Shown here: positions 34,684 to 44,940 of the stretch, in pieces
How the letters are laid out: each line of letters starts with the position of its first letter
Position numbering within the stretch: the stretch's first letter is position 1
Assembly: GCA_041160955.1 (NCBI GenBank)
Contig: JBEAVK010000110.1
Location: forward strand, 1-64,000
DNA: 64,000 nucleotides
Direction: 5' to 3'
Origin: M3007 sp041160955
GTDB taxonomy: Bacteria > Bacteroidota > Bacteroidia > Chitinophagales > Saprospiraceae
Made by a program: the position numbers and the translations under genes
Notes under the pieces: model-generated
Told to the model about the DNA's origin: nothing
Databases searched by the model: none
The model's input: only the letters and a program-made list of their open reading frames with translations

Positions 34684-35637
34684 ATGAGCGAAAAAAGGGT
34701 ACTCATTACGGATGATTGTCATCCTTATTTGATAGAACAGTTGACTGCAATGGGTTATTGCTGTGATTTTTTTCCAGAAATTAGCCCAGCAGAAACCTTG
34801 GAAAAAATTTCAACGTATGTTGGATTAATTATTAACAGCAAAATAAATGTAGATCAAGTTTTTTTGGATCGTGCGGTTAAACTTGAATTTGTGGGTAGGC
34901 TTGGTTCGGGAATGGAAATAGTAGATCGTCCTTATGCCGACAAAAAGGGTGTTTTTGTGATGAGTAGCCCCGAGGGTAATCGGAACGCGGTAGCAGAGCA
35001 AGCATTGGGTATGTTACTATCTTTGGCAAATAATTTGTGCCGATCTGATCGCGAAGTACGGCAGTTGGAATGGCATAGAGAAGCCAATAGAGGATGGGAA
35101 TTGATGGGCAAAACAATAGGAATTGTGGGGTTTGGACATACTGGTAGTAGTTTTGCGGCTAAGTTGTCGGGGTTAGGGATGCAGGTGTTAGCTTATGATA
35201 AATACCTCTATTCCGGCTATGCAGATCAGATGCCTTGGGTACAGGAAGTGCAAAATTTAAAGGAAATACAAGAAAATTCACAAATCATTAGCTTACATTT
35301 GCCGCTCCATTTAGAGACCAAACATTTAGTAAATCAAAAATTCATTGAACAGTGCCGAAAAGGTTTTGTTTTGATCAATACTTCAAGGGGAAAAGTGGTA
35401 GATACAACAGCAGTGATTGAAGCACTTGAAACGGGGCAAATGGGCGGTGCTTGTTTAGATGTATTTGAAAATGAAAAACCGAAAACATTCACCGAAGCCG
35501 AGGAAAAGCAATTCAAAAAACTATATCAGTTCGATCAAGTGGTGTTAACGCCACATATCGCTGGGTGGACACAAGAGTCCAAGCGCAGGATGGCAGAAAT
35601 GTTGATCGAGAAATTAAAAAGAAAGTTTTTTAATTAA
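34684..35637 (+). CDS. D-2-hydroxyacid dehydrogenase (phosphoglycerate dehydrogenase-like)
   Basis: A 317-residue NAD-dependent enzyme. The cofactor motif is TIGIVGFGHTGSSFAAKLSG. The catalytic triad is readable as Arg in LINTSRGKVVDT, Glu in CLDVFENEKPKT and His in VLTPHIAGWT. The substrate-binding side has FVGRLGSGMEIVDRPYADKKG. No ACT domain is present, so it is not the long feedback-regulated SerA. It may be the Bacteroidota phosphoglycerate dehydrogenase of serine synthesis or another 2-hydroxyacid dehydrogenase. The start at 34684 (MSEKRVLITDD) is chosen from the promoter position. A 10-pair hairpin follows the stop. No serC partner is adjacent. Confidence 0.85.
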   Translation: MSEKRVLITDDCHPYLIEQLTAMGYCCDFFPEISPAETLEKISTYVGLIINSKINVDQVFLDRAVKLEFVGRLGSGMEIVDRPYADKKGVFVMSSPEGNRNAVAEQALGMLLSLANNLCRSDREVRQLEWHREANRGWELMGKTIGIVGFGHTGSSFAAKLSGLGMQVLAYDKYLYSGYADQMPWVQEVQNLKEIQENSQIISLHLPLHLETKHLVNQKFIEQCRKGFVLINTSRGKVVDTTAVIEALETGQMGGACLDVFENEKPKTFTEAEEKQFKKLYQFDQVVLTPHIAGWTQESKRRMAEMLIEKLKRKFFN

Positions 35638-35650
35638 GGAGAGGGGCGGG

Positions 35651-35676
35651 AGGAATGAGATCTAAGTCTCATTCCT
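35651..35676 (+). terminator. Hairpin after the 2-hydroxyacid dehydrogenase gene
   Basis: AGGAATGAGA pairs perfectly with TCTCATTCCT around a 6-base loop. There is no T run after it, so termination efficiency is doubtful. Confidence 0.45.
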
Positions 35677-35816
35677 TAGCATAAAGTTGCCTTATAATTT
35701 TATATTATTAAGGCTGATCATTCGGAATTAATACCTTGGGTTTTGGTGTAAGTCATATCTCATCGTTCATATCTCATATTTTAAATTAGTAATAATCATT
35801 AATCAATCATTTTAAT

Positions 35817-38800
35817 ATGGTACGTTCTTTACTACTAACATTCATGTTGCTCCTCGGGTGGAGTTCTGCGGTGTTGGCACAAACCTTCCTTGCTGGTAAG
35901 GTGTTAGATGCTAACACGCAAGAAGAGCTGATAGGCGCTTCTGTAAAAATCAGAAAGGGGAAGGACCTTTTACGTGGTACAATTACGGACATTTCTGGCG
36001 ATTTCCGGATTCAAGTGGATGCTGGTACTTACACCGTTGAAGTAAGTTATACAGGATTTGCAACGAAGGAATTTCAAGGTGTCCAAGTTTTATCGGGCGA
36101 AATCAACACGCTCAGAGTTGAAATGTCGGACAACACAACGCTTGGTGCTATTGATGTTGTTGGCTACAAGGTGCCGCTGATCAAACAAGACCAGACCTCC
36201 GGCGGCCAAACCCTTACCTCCGAACAGATCAAAAACCTCCCTACCAGGAGTGTAAACGCTATTGTTGCTACAACAGCGGGTACTTCTTCCATTGATGGTG
36301 GTGATGTAACAATCAAAGGTTCGCGTGCCAATGGTACGAACTATTATGTGGATGGTGTTCGCGTATTCGGAAATACGGTACCTGTTCAGGATATTGAACA
36401 GTTACAGGTAATTACGGGTGGTTTGCAAGCGGAGTACGGTGACGTAACGGGTGGTGTCATTTCTATTACCTCAAAAGGCCCTGCGAGTAAATACAATGGT
36501 AGCGTAGAGGTAGAAAACTCTAACGGTTTGGATCCTTATGGCTTTTTGCTTGCTACCGCTAATATAAGCGGCCCAATCATTAAGTTGAAAAGGCAAGAAG
36601 GCCGTCCAGAGCGCACGTTGTTAGGTTTTCGATTGTCGGGGCAGTATAACTCACAGAAAGATGACGATCCACCAGCATTGCGAGTAGCACGTGCAAAGGG
36701 AAAATTCCTCGGCAACGACAAACCCTTCGGTAGCCAGTTTGAAGAAGGTAGTGTATTGGATCATCTCCAGCAACACCCGCTTTCGCGCAACCGCGGAGGT
36801 ATCATCAATACGGCTGAACGCTTCACCAATGATAGTGTGAATTTGATGCGCTATCGCCCGTTTGAAGGGCGTAGGGATTTAGACTTAACTGGTAAATTGG
36901 ATTTCCGTTTTACAGAGCAAATTGACTTGAGTATTACAGGAACCTATAGAGATACCCGTAATCAGTTTACGCCCGGTAATTACGGTGAGACCCACTGGCA
37001 GGTACTCAATTCACACAATAACCCAACGCGTTACAATCAGCGCAAGCGTGTATTGGGTCGTTTCCGTCATCGTCTTGGTAACTCTGAGAAAGAAAGTAAG
37101 AGTAAATTTGGTATTGCTAATGCGAGTTATCAAATACAGTTTGGTTACGAGCGTGCAAACGAACGTGTCACAGATCCTCGCCATGGTGACAATTATTTTG
37201 ATTACGGATATATTGGTAAATTTAGATTTGCATTAGATACTGTTATTTTCCCAGTTGGACCAGTTTTAACACATGTGGGTTATGGTGAACGGTTCGTTGG
37301 TTTTGAATCTACAGGAACTAACCCGGGCTTAGAAGCGTACAATGAATTTTCTAATCCTGAAAATATTAACTCGTTCTTTGTACAAAATGGTCGTTTCTCT
37401 AACGTATATGATGATATTTGGAGTGGTATGCACGCTAATATTAACCGTGTTTACAACCAAGCATTCAAATCAGAGGACGATATTTTTACCCTAAACGCAT
37501 CAAGTAATTTTGACTTGAAATTGGGTAAAACAGGTACACATAATATCCAGTTTGGTTTGTTGAACGAACAACGCACCAATCGCGAATGGAATTTGCGTCC
37601 ATCTACTTTATGGGATTTGGCACGCCAATTGGCCAACCGCCACCACAATGGTTTGTGCGATACTTGCCCACCAATCGAAATTAAAATTGTTGATGGTATC
37701 CCTGTTGAAATAAATCCTTATTTAATTACACCACAAACAGATGCACGTTTCTACAGAGAAATACGCAAAGAATTGGGTGTTTCTGAGCAGACTTGGATTA
37801 ATCCTTTGGAATTGACTCCGGATCAATTGCGTTTGGATATGTTCTCTCCACAAGAATTAACGGATTTAGATGGTGGTCGTTTGTCTTATCGTGGATACGA
37901 TTATCTAGGCAATCGCTTAGGCAATGGCTTTACCTTTAATGATTTCTTTACCAGCCGCGATGCAGAAGGCGTACGTAATTTCCCAATTGCGCCCTTGACC
38001 CCGCTTTATCAAGCAGCCTATATCAAAGATAAGTTCACCTTTAACAAGATGATCTTCAGTCTTGGTATGCGTGTAGAGCGTTTTGACTTAAATACACGTG
38101 TCCTGCGCGATCCATATTCTCTATATCAGATTATGGATGCTAAAACGTATTATTCAAAGTTTCAAGGAACGCGTCCAGGTACAATTGGCGACGATTTTAG
38201 TGTTTATACCATTGATGGCAGCAAAAACGTAGGTCTTGCAGCCTTCCGTAATGGTGACCAGTGGTACACTAAAGAAGGCCAACAGGTAAATGATGCCAAT
38301 CTTATTTTTGGTGGTGCAGCTGTAAAACCGATCTATTTGGATGAATCTAATACCAATATCCGCAGTGAAAATTTTGATCCTAATACTGCATTTGTGGATT
38401 ATACACCACAAGTAAACTGGCTGCCACGTTTAGCGTTCTCTTTCCCAATCAACGAAAACGCAAACTTCTTTGCACACTACGATGTATTGGTACAGCGTCC
38501 ACCGAGCAACTGGGAAGTAACACCTTTGGATTACTATTACTTCTATGTACCAGGTCGTACTACGCGTAATAATGCGAACCTTAAGCCAGAGAAAGTAGTA
38601 GATTATGAGGTTGGTTTCCAACAAAAATTGAATAGCTTCTCGGCCTTGAAATTCTCGGCTTATTACCGCGAAATGCGCGATATGATTCAAGAGCGCCAGT
38701 TCAATTTTGTTCCAGTAATTGGTCGTTATGGCACATCGGATAATATTGACTTTGGAACGGTAAAAGGTTTTACAACGCAGTATGACCTACGTCGTATCAA

Positions 38801-39452
38801 AAATATTCAGTTCCAAGTAGCTTACACCTTACAGTTTGCGGATGGTACAGGTTCTAATTCCAACACACAACGTGGTTTACGCCAACAATTGCGTACACTA
38901 TACCCATTGGAATTTGATGAGCGTCATAATATAGCAGGTATTTTTGACTATCGTTTTGGTGAAGATAAGGCTTATGATGGCCCAGAAATCAATGGTCGCC
39001 AAATTTTTGCTAACCTAGGTCTAAACCTTCAATTCAGCACGGTTTCAGGTCGTCCATATACGGCTCGTTTGCGTCCAGATCGCTTTGGTGCATCTGGTAA
39101 CCAAGGTACCATCAATGGTAACCGTTTGCCATGGCGTTCTAATGTAGATCTTCGTTTGGACAAAACGGTTAACCTTAATCCAAAAGGCAAAACGGATCTA
39201 AATGTAAATATTTATTTGCGTATTTCCAATTTGTTTGACCGTCGTAACATAGCTAGGGTATATGAATATACAGGCTCGCCTACCGAAGATGGTTATTTGG
39301 CATCAAATGAAGGCTTTTCGCAAGTGAATGGTTTGGAAAGCCAAGGCCGTAGTCGTCAAGCTTTTTTAGCTTCTTATTCTTGGGCAATGCTCAATCCCAA
39401 TAATTTCACTTTGCCGCGTCGTATCTTCGTCGGTGCTGCTTTTGCATTCTAA
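35817..39452 (+). CDS. TonB-dependent receptor of an export-type triad
   Basis: A 1211-residue outer-membrane receptor, much longer than the usual 750-900. It has a signal peptide (MVRSLLLTFMLLLGWSSAVL), a carboxypeptidase-regulatory-like domain (about 25-105: LAGKVLDANTQEELIGASVK), a plug domain (about 115-225: SEQIKNLPTRSVNAIVATTA, GGLQAEYGDVTGGVISITSK) and a large barrel that ends RIFVGAAFAF with a terminal phenylalanine. The extracellular loops are long (for example residues about 560-720). It is the first gene of a three-gene unit with the 1382-residue exported protein (16 bases downstream) and a PorV-like barrel. This co-occurrence suggests an outer-membrane assembly rather than simple nutrient uptake. 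Confidence 0.9.
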   Translation: MVRSLLLTFMLLLGWSSAVLAQTFLAGKVLDANTQEELIGASVKIRKGKDLLRGTITDISGDFRIQVDAGTYTVEVSYTGFATKEFQGVQVLSGEINTLRVEMSDNTTLGAIDVVGYKVPLIKQDQTSGGQTLTSEQIKNLPTRSVNAIVATTAGTSSIDGGDVTIKGSRANGTNYYVDGVRVFGNTVPVQDIEQLQVITGGLQAEYGDVTGGVISITSKGPASKYNGSVEVENSNGLDPYGFLLATANISGPIIKLKRQEGRPERTLLGFRLSGQYNSQKDDDPPALRVARAKGKFLGNDKPFGSQFEEGSVLDHLQQHPLSRNRGGIINTAERFTNDSVNLMRYRPFEGRRDLDLTGKLDFRFTEQIDLSITGTYRDTRNQFTPGNYGETHWQVLNSHNNPTRYNQRKRVLGRFRHRLGNSEKESKSKFGIANASYQIQFGYERANERVTDPRHGDNYFDYGYIGKFRFALDTVIFPVGPVLTHVGYGERFVGFESTGTNPGLEAYNEFSNPENINSFFVQNGRFSNVYDDIWSGMHANINRVYNQAFKSEDDIFTLNASSNFDLKLGKTGTHNIQFGLLNEQRTNREWNLRPSTLWDLARQLANRHHNGLCDTCPPIEIKIVDGIPVEINPYLITPQTDARFYREIRKELGVSEQTWINPLELTPDQLRLDMFSPQELTDLDGGRLSYRGYDYLGNRLGNGFTFNDFFTSRDAEGVRNFPIAPLTPLYQAAYIKDKFTFNKMIFSLGMRVERFDLNTRVLRDPYSLYQIMDAKTYYSKFQGTRPGTIGDDFSVYTIDGSKNVGLAAFRNGDQWYTKEGQQVNDANLIFGGAAVKPIYLDESNTNIRSENFDPNTAFVDYTPQVNWLPRLAFSFPINENANFFAHYDVLVQRPPSNWEVTPLDYYYFYVPGRTTRNNANLKPEKVVDYEVGFQQKLNSFSALKFSAYYREMRDMIQERQFNFVPVIGRYGTSDNIDFGTVKGFTTQYDLRRIKNIQFQVAYTLQFADGTGSNSNTQRGLRQQLRTLYPLEFDERHNIAGIFDYRFGEDKAYDGPEINGRQIFANLGLNLQFSTVSGRPYTARLRPDRFGASGNQGTINGNRLPWRSNVDLRLDKTVNLNPKGKTDLNVNIYLRISNLFDRRNIARVYEYTGSPTEDGYLASNEGFSQVNGLESQGRSRQAFLASYSWAMLNPNNFTLPRRIFVGAAFAF

Positions 39453-39468
39453 ACAAACACACATACAT

Positions 39469-42400
39469 ATGACACATAAACATATTTGGCTTACAGCATT
39501 TTTATCTTTTGTTGTAGTTGGCCTCATGGCCCATACGCCCGATTTGGGTCGTAGAAAAACAGTACAAAAGCCCGCAGCGGCATCGATGCGTGCGTTTTGT
39601 GCCAATTCGGAATCATCTATTGACCAAGAGATCAATAACGTCCGCGCCCGTTTGTTGGGCGGTGGTGACTGTTGGTGGGACTTTAGCGATGGCCGTTATA
39701 TTGTACCAAAAGTAGATCCTACTTCTGGACAAAGAGAAGTATCCTCTATCTTTGCTGCTTCGGTGTGGCTAGGAGGTGTGGATGCTGCTGGCAACCTTAA
39801 ATTGGCTTGTCAGGATTACCGCTCAGGTGGCCGGAATGATTTTTGGCCTGGCCCACTTGACCCAGTTTTGGGCACTACCACAGCGGATATTTGTAAAAGT
39901 TGGGATAGGCATTTTCGTGTAACAGGCGATGAAATTCGGGAACACCTGAATAATCTGGCGCAGGGTCTCAATGATCCGGCACTTATCCCACGTGGTGTAA
40001 AGGGCTGGCCAGCAAAAGGCAATCCTTATTTTATTGAAATTAATCAATTCGCCCTGCCCAATACAGCAAGTGGATTGGCTGGCTTTTTTGATGCAGATTT
40101 TGATAATCAATACGATCCGTTGAAAGGAGACTATCCATCTATCGAAATTCGTGGGTGCGATCAAACTCGTTACCCAGCAGAAATGATTTTTTGGATTTAT
40201 AACGATGAAGGATCTAACTCCCCACACGGTAGAACAGGCGGAAGAACTATTCAAATGGAAGTACAAGTCCAATCTTTTGGCTATCAAACAAGTGATGAGT
40301 TAAATGACATGACTTTCCAACGCTATAAGTTGATCAATCGTGCAACGGAACTGATCGATTCTACTTATTTCGCGTTTTGGGTAGATGCTGACTTGGGGTG
40401 TTATACGGATGACTATATTGGTTGTGATACACTCAATGGTCTGATGTACACCTACAACCAAGATGCAGTGGATGGTCAACCGGGCTGTAACTGTGGCGAA
40501 GTACCTACTTATTGTAATGAAGTGCCCATTATAGGTGTAGATTATTTCCGTGGCCCTCGCAGACCAAAAACAATTCCTGACTGGCAAAACCCTGGAGAGT
40601 TTAAAGATACATTGATTGAGATTGGTATGTCCTCTTTTATGTACTACAATAACCCAGCTGTTGGTAATCCGCCGCCACCTACAACGGATCCAAACTTGCC
40701 CGCAGAATTTTATAACTATCTGACAGGTAGATGGTCTGATGGTACGCCTTTAACAGTGGGTGGAGATGGCTATAACATTGGTAGTACCGACTTGACTAAA
40801 TATGCATTGCCTTCCAATCCGAACAATCCTAATGGATGGTCAATGTGTACGGCTAATTTACCTTTTGGTGATCGCCGTACCTTACAAGCTTCGGGTCCAT
40901 TCTTATTAAAGCCTGGTGCTCAGAATGAGTTGATTATTGGTGCTCCATGGGTACCGAATATTGCTTATCCATGCCCTGATGTAGAGTTGTTGTTGCGTGC
41001 TGATAAATTGGCGCAAGGTTTGTTCGATAACTGCTTTGAGCGTTTGGAAGGTCCGGATGCACCTACGGTAGATTGGATCGAAATGGATCGCCAATTGATC
41101 GCCGTTTTATCTAATAGTGGTGTAAGTAATAACAAAGAGGAAGGCTATATTCAAAAAGACTTCTTGGCTCCCAATAGCGTATCCAGGGACAGTGCAAGTT
41201 ATAAGTTTGAAGGATACAAAGTGTATCAAGTCATCAATCCTAATACATCGGTTCGCGATTTTGACGACCCAGACCAAGCGCGTTTGGTTGTACAGGTGGA
41301 CAAAAAGAACGGTGTGAAAAAAATATTCAACTGGATTGAAACAGCAGATCCAACAGATCCAGATAATCCGATCAAGAAGGTTTACTACCCTGTAGAAAGA
41401 GTAGATGGTGCTGACAAAGGTATTCGTCATACTTTCCAAATTACCGATGACCAATTTGCAACAGGTAATGTTCGTACGTTGATCAACCATAAGAAATACT
41501 ACTATGCAGTGGTGGCTTATGCGCATAATAATTACGAAAACTTCAAGCAAAATGGTATTTTCCTTTCAGGTCAACAAACACCTTATTTGGAAGGCGGTCG
41601 CGTAGAAATTAAAACGGTAATCCCTCGCCCAATCGTAGATCAAGTATTGAATGCTGCGTATGGTGATGGCGTAGAAATTACACGTTTGGAAGGCGAAGGT
41701 GCTGGTGGTATTTTCTTGGATGTACCTAAGGAAGAGCGCGAGCAAATGTTAGCAGGTAATTCTGATGGTGAAATCACTTATTTACCAGGGAAAGGCCCAT
41801 TGAATATCGTTATCTTTAACCCATTTGAGGTAAAAGAAGGTGAATACGAAGTACAATTTACGGATAGTGACAATAGTGATGCGATCTTGGACAAGGATGC
41901 TAAGTGGCAACTTAAGCGGATTGATATTCCTGGAGAACCAACAGTGGTTTCTACAACGGGTATCAATGAGTTCAATGAGCAAGTATTTGCCGACTATGGC
42001 TTTACGGTAACCATTACACAAAGTGCCGAAGTGGGTAATTTCGCTCCTGCTGAGCGCAATCCAAACATAGCAAGCCCTGGTGAAAGTAACGGTGCTATTG
42101 GTGCAGAATGGGTATTTGACGATCCGAACAGCCCTTGGTTATTCGGTATTCAAGACCAAGAGGCGGGCATATTCAATTTTGTTCGTACTGGAAAGTCAGA
42201 AGAAGATCATTTGTTGGATCCGGGTAATCAATTGAGTGCAATGGGCAACGGAGCATTTGTTCCATACCTGATTGCATCGGCTAATTTACCAGAAGGCCCA
42301 TTTGTTTTTGGAAATAACCGTATGCTTACACCGGCATGGACAGGCAAAGTAGGTCCTAGTTATTTCAATGCAAATGCGTTAGGAAGTGTAGATCCTTCAG

Positions 42401-43617
42401 CCACCAATAATCGATATGCCAAAATGAATCTTATCCCCAATGTGGATATTGTTTTCACTTCTGATAAATCGAAATGGAGTCGTTGCGTAGTTATCGAAAC
42501 TGCATCGGAATACTATACTGGATCAGTACTAGGCGTAGTGAAAGATCCACAATTAGTAACGGAATCAGGCCCAGGACGGATACGTCAGAGTTTTGATACT
42601 CGATATGCTCGTTCGGTAGGTAAAGACGATAATAATGGTGATGGTTTCCCTGATTTGGATAATACAAAGGAGCCAGACTCATTGCCAGATCCATCGACAT
42701 CACAGCCGTTCAAAAAACGCCTTAACCCACTTAAAGATTCTCTTATGCGCGGTATGGGTTGGTTCCCAGGCTATGCAGTGAATGTAGAAACAGGCGAGCG
42801 TTTGAACGTGTTCTTTGGCGAAAACTCTTGTTATCGTAAATCACTAGATGCCCAATATACAGGTCGCGACATGATGTTTAACCCTACTTCACAGTTTATA
42901 CGCGAAGAAAATTCAATAGCAGAAATCACAGATTTCATTGCAGGTGGTCAACATGCTGTTTATGTTTCCAATACGAAATATGATGAGTGTGATTTTATCC
43001 GTCGTCGTTTAAATCCGGATTATTGGTTATCGGCAAATAAGAACTTAAATAAAAAGCAGGTAGTAGAAAACTTAGCTTGGGCTGGTATGCTTGGACTTAC
43101 GACATCATTTGAGATGAAATCTTATAAAGATGGTCTTATTCCAAACGATCTTGTGGTAAAACTACGGGTTGATAATCCTTACGCGGTGAGGAAAAACACT
43201 GGTAATGGACATCCAAGGTATCGCTTTAAGATTCAAGGCCGCGCTTCTACTGCATTGAATGAGGTACAAATCGAAAATGCATTGGATTCTATTAGAATGG
43301 TACCTAACCCGTACTATGCGTTCTCACAGTACGAGAATAGTAACTTATCTAATGTCGTTAAGATTACGAATTTGCCACCAAAATGTGTAGTAACGATTTA
43401 TTCATTGGATGGTCGCTTTGTTCGTCAGTACAAACGCGATGAAGTATATAGTGCATATAATCAAATCACGCCTGCCATTGAATGGGATATCAAAAACAGT
43501 AAAGGTATCTTGGTTGCTGCTGGTGTATATCTGGTGCATATTAATGCCGAAGGCTTAGGTGAACGAACTATAAAATGGTTTGGTGTACCAAGGCTATTTG
43601 ATCCGTCGGGACTATAA
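39469..43617 (+). CDS. Very large exported protein of the TonB/PorV triad, with T9SS-like C-terminal domain
   Basis: A 1382-residue protein. The start at 39469 gives a signal peptide (HIWLTAFLSFVVVGLMAH). The N-terminal third contains FDADFDNQYDPLKGDYPSIE and, at about 304-320, FWVDADLGCYTDDYIGCDT, a signature I associate with a family of large exported Bacteroidota proteins. The middle has fibronectin-like strand patterns. The C-terminal about 100 residues (VPNPYYAFSQYENSNLSNVV, VVTIYSLDGRFVRQYKRD, GILVAAGVYLVHI) form a FlgD/T9SS-sorting-like domain, but the protein then continues to VPRLFDPSGL rather than ending in the usual short basic strand. It is probably exported by T9SS. The function is unknown. 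Confidence 0.75.
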   Translation: MTHKHIWLTAFLSFVVVGLMAHTPDLGRRKTVQKPAAASMRAFCANSESSIDQEINNVRARLLGGGDCWWDFSDGRYIVPKVDPTSGQREVSSIFAASVWLGGVDAAGNLKLACQDYRSGGRNDFWPGPLDPVLGTTTADICKSWDRHFRVTGDEIREHLNNLAQGLNDPALIPRGVKGWPAKGNPYFIEINQFALPNTASGLAGFFDADFDNQYDPLKGDYPSIEIRGCDQTRYPAEMIFWIYNDEGSNSPHGRTGGRTIQMEVQVQSFGYQTSDELNDMTFQRYKLINRATELIDSTYFAFWVDADLGCYTDDYIGCDTLNGLMYTYNQDAVDGQPGCNCGEVPTYCNEVPIIGVDYFRGPRRPKTIPDWQNPGEFKDTLIEIGMSSFMYYNNPAVGNPPPPTTDPNLPAEFYNYLTGRWSDGTPLTVGGDGYNIGSTDLTKYALPSNPNNPNGWSMCTANLPFGDRRTLQASGPFLLKPGAQNELIIGAPWVPNIAYPCPDVELLLRADKLAQGLFDNCFERLEGPDAPTVDWIEMDRQLIAVLSNSGVSNNKEEGYIQKDFLAPNSVSRDSASYKFEGYKVYQVINPNTSVRDFDDPDQARLVVQVDKKNGVKKIFNWIETADPTDPDNPIKKVYYPVERVDGADKGIRHTFQITDDQFATGNVRTLINHKKYYYAVVAYAHNNYENFKQNGIFLSGQQTPYLEGGRVEIKTVIPRPIVDQVLNAAYGDGVEITRLEGEGAGGIFLDVPKEEREQMLAGNSDGEITYLPGKGPLNIVIFNPFEVKEGEYEVQFTDSDNSDAILDKDAKWQLKRIDIPGEPTVVSTTGINEFNEQVFADYGFTVTITQSAEVGNFAPAERNPNIASPGESNGAIGAEWVFDDPNSPWLFGIQDQEAGIFNFVRTGKSEEDHLLDPGNQLSAMGNGAFVPYLIASANLPEGPFVFGNNRMLTPAWTGKVGPSYFNANALGSVDPSATNNRYAKMNLIPNVDIVFTSDKSKWSRCVVIETASEYYTGSVLGVVKDPQLVTESGPGRIRQSFDTRYARSVGKDDNNGDGFPDLDNTKEPDSLPDPSTSQPFKKRLNPLKDSLMRGMGWFPGYAVNVETGERLNVFFGENSCYRKSLDAQYTGRDMMFNPTSQFIREENSIAEITDFIAGGQHAVYVSNTKYDECDFIRRRLNPDYWLSANKNLNKKQVVENLAWAGMLGLTTSFEMKSYKDGLIPNDLVVKLRVDNPYAVRKNTGNGHPRYRFKIQGRASTALNEVQIENALDSIRMVPNPYYAFSQYENSNLSNVVKITNLPPKCVVTIYSLDGRFVRQYKRDEVYSAYNQITPAIEWDIKNSKGILVAAGVYLVHINAEGLGERTIKWFGVPRLFDPSGL

Positions 43618-43627
43618 TATTTTGTGT

Positions 43628-43800
43628 ATTTGAAGTAATCATATTCGAGGGTTTGCGCATAATTTAATACTATTATGCCAAATCCTCGAATCTTCAAATG
43701 CGCAAGTCATGCGAATAAAATGGGGCGTTAAGTTTGCGAAACCAATGAGGCTTTCATAAACATTTACACATAACCCCTTATTCGCGTAAGTAATTACATT
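43628..43800. repeat. Two consecutive stem-loops between the exported-protein and PorV-like genes
   Basis: The first structure (43628-43699) nests three complementary segments: ATTTGAAG/CTTCAAAT, ATTCGAGG/CCTCGAAT and GCATAAT/ATTATGC. The second pairs GCGAATAA...GGGG (from 43711) with CCCCTTATTCGC (to 43795). Neither is followed by a T run, so processing or differential mRNA stability within the operon is more likely than full termination. Confidence 0.55.
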
Positions 43801-43822
43801 CATCTATTCAATTATTATAATA

Positions 43823-44866
43823 ATGAAGAAAATATACAATTTACTGCTTTTGGTGGTTACTTTACTAAGTGCAGGGGTGGTTATTGCGGGTAACCCCGAT
43901 CGCCAAGGTGAGGCAGGCGCAAGCCAATTGCTCATCAATCCTTGGGCGCGCAGTGCAGGTCTCCACTCGCTCAACACGGCCAGTATTAAAGGCACAGAAG
44001 CGATGTACCTCAATGTTGCTGGTTTGGGTCGTATCAAAAGCACTGAAATCAATATCGGCCATACCCGTTATATGGAGGGTGCTGGCTTAGCATTAAATGC
44101 CCTTGGCCTTGCACGCCGTATCGGCAACGGCGCATTTGGTATTAGTCTAGTTTCCATGGACTTGGGAGACTTTGATTTTACCACTGAAAACACACCAGGT
44201 GGGTCAGGAACTACTTTTAGCCCAACATTTGTAAATATTGGCCTATCTTATTCTCATGTATTTGGCAATAAAGTATCGGTAGGTGTAACGGCAAAAGTGG
44301 TGAGCGAATCAGCAACAAGTGTGGCTGCGCGTGCTGTTGCTTTGGATGCAGGGGTACAATATGTAACAGGAGAGCACGATGAGTTTAAGTTTGGTATATC
44401 TTTGCGGAACGTAGGTAGTAAAATGCGTTTTGCTGGAGAGGGTCTGGCTGTTTCTTTACCGAATCCTGGTCCTAACTTTCCTTACAACAATGTTAATTAT
44501 AACCGCTCTTCACCATACGAATTGCCTTCACAGTTGAATATTGGTGCATCGTATGATTTCTTATTTGGTAAATCAGCGGTACTAGCGGTATTGGGTAATT
44601 TCACATCCAATGCTTTTGCCCGTGACCAAGCTGGTTTAGGTGCTGAATTCCGTTACCGCGAATTCTTTGCTTTGCGCGCAGCGTACAAGTACGAGTTTAA
44701 TTCAAATGAAATTGAGCGTACTTTGGATAATGGCTTAGCAGCAGGTTTTTCCTTTGCTTTTGGAGCTAAAAAAGGATCCAATACTCGTTTTGCTTTAGAC
44801 TATGCTTACCGCAGTACTTTTGTGTTCCGTGGTTCTCATAATTTGGGTATTCGGGTGGATTTATAA
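43823..44866 (+). CDS. PorV/PorQ-family outer-membrane beta-barrel protein
   Basis: A 347-residue outer-membrane protein with a signal peptide (MKKIYNLLLLVVTLLSAGVV). The opening GEAGASQLLINPWARSAGLH, then EAMYLNVAGLGRIKSTEINIGHTRYMEG, and regularly alternating barrel strands match the PorV/PorQ (UPF0164-like) family. PorV is a shuttle of the type IX secretion system that hands cargo to the sortase PorU. This copy lies downstream of a TonB receptor and a large exported protein, so it is probably a dedicated paralogue rather than the core PorV, which usually neighbours porU. The C-terminus LGIRVDL fits a barrel end. Confidence 0.8.
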   Translation: MKKIYNLLLLVVTLLSAGVVIAGNPDRQGEAGASQLLINPWARSAGLHSLNTASIKGTEAMYLNVAGLGRIKSTEINIGHTRYMEGAGLALNALGLARRIGNGAFGISLVSMDLGDFDFTTENTPGGSGTTFSPTFVNIGLSYSHVFGNKVSVGVTAKVVSESATSVAARAVALDAGVQYVTGEHDEFKFGISLRNVGSKMRFAGEGLAVSLPNPGPNFPYNNVNYNRSSPYELPSQLNIGASYDFLFGKSAVLAVLGNFTSNAFARDQAGLGAEFRYREFFALRAAYKYEFNSNEIERTLDNGLAAGFSFAFGAKKGSNTRFALDYAYRSTFVFRGSHNLGIRVDL

Positions 44867-44918
44867 TTAATTTAGGGGAAATTCTATATTAGGCTTGCAA
44901 GTTAAAATAAAATACCCT

Positions 44919-44926
44919 TAACTTTG
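44919..44926 (+). promoter_or_regulatory. Bacteroidota -7 element for greA
   Basis: TAACTTTG with a TTG at 44895-44897 (21-base spacer) as the -33 element. It lies after the PorV-like gene's stop and before the leader hairpin, giving a greA leader of about 80 bases. Confidence 0.65.
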
Positions 44927-44940
44927 CAGCAGAATTCTAG

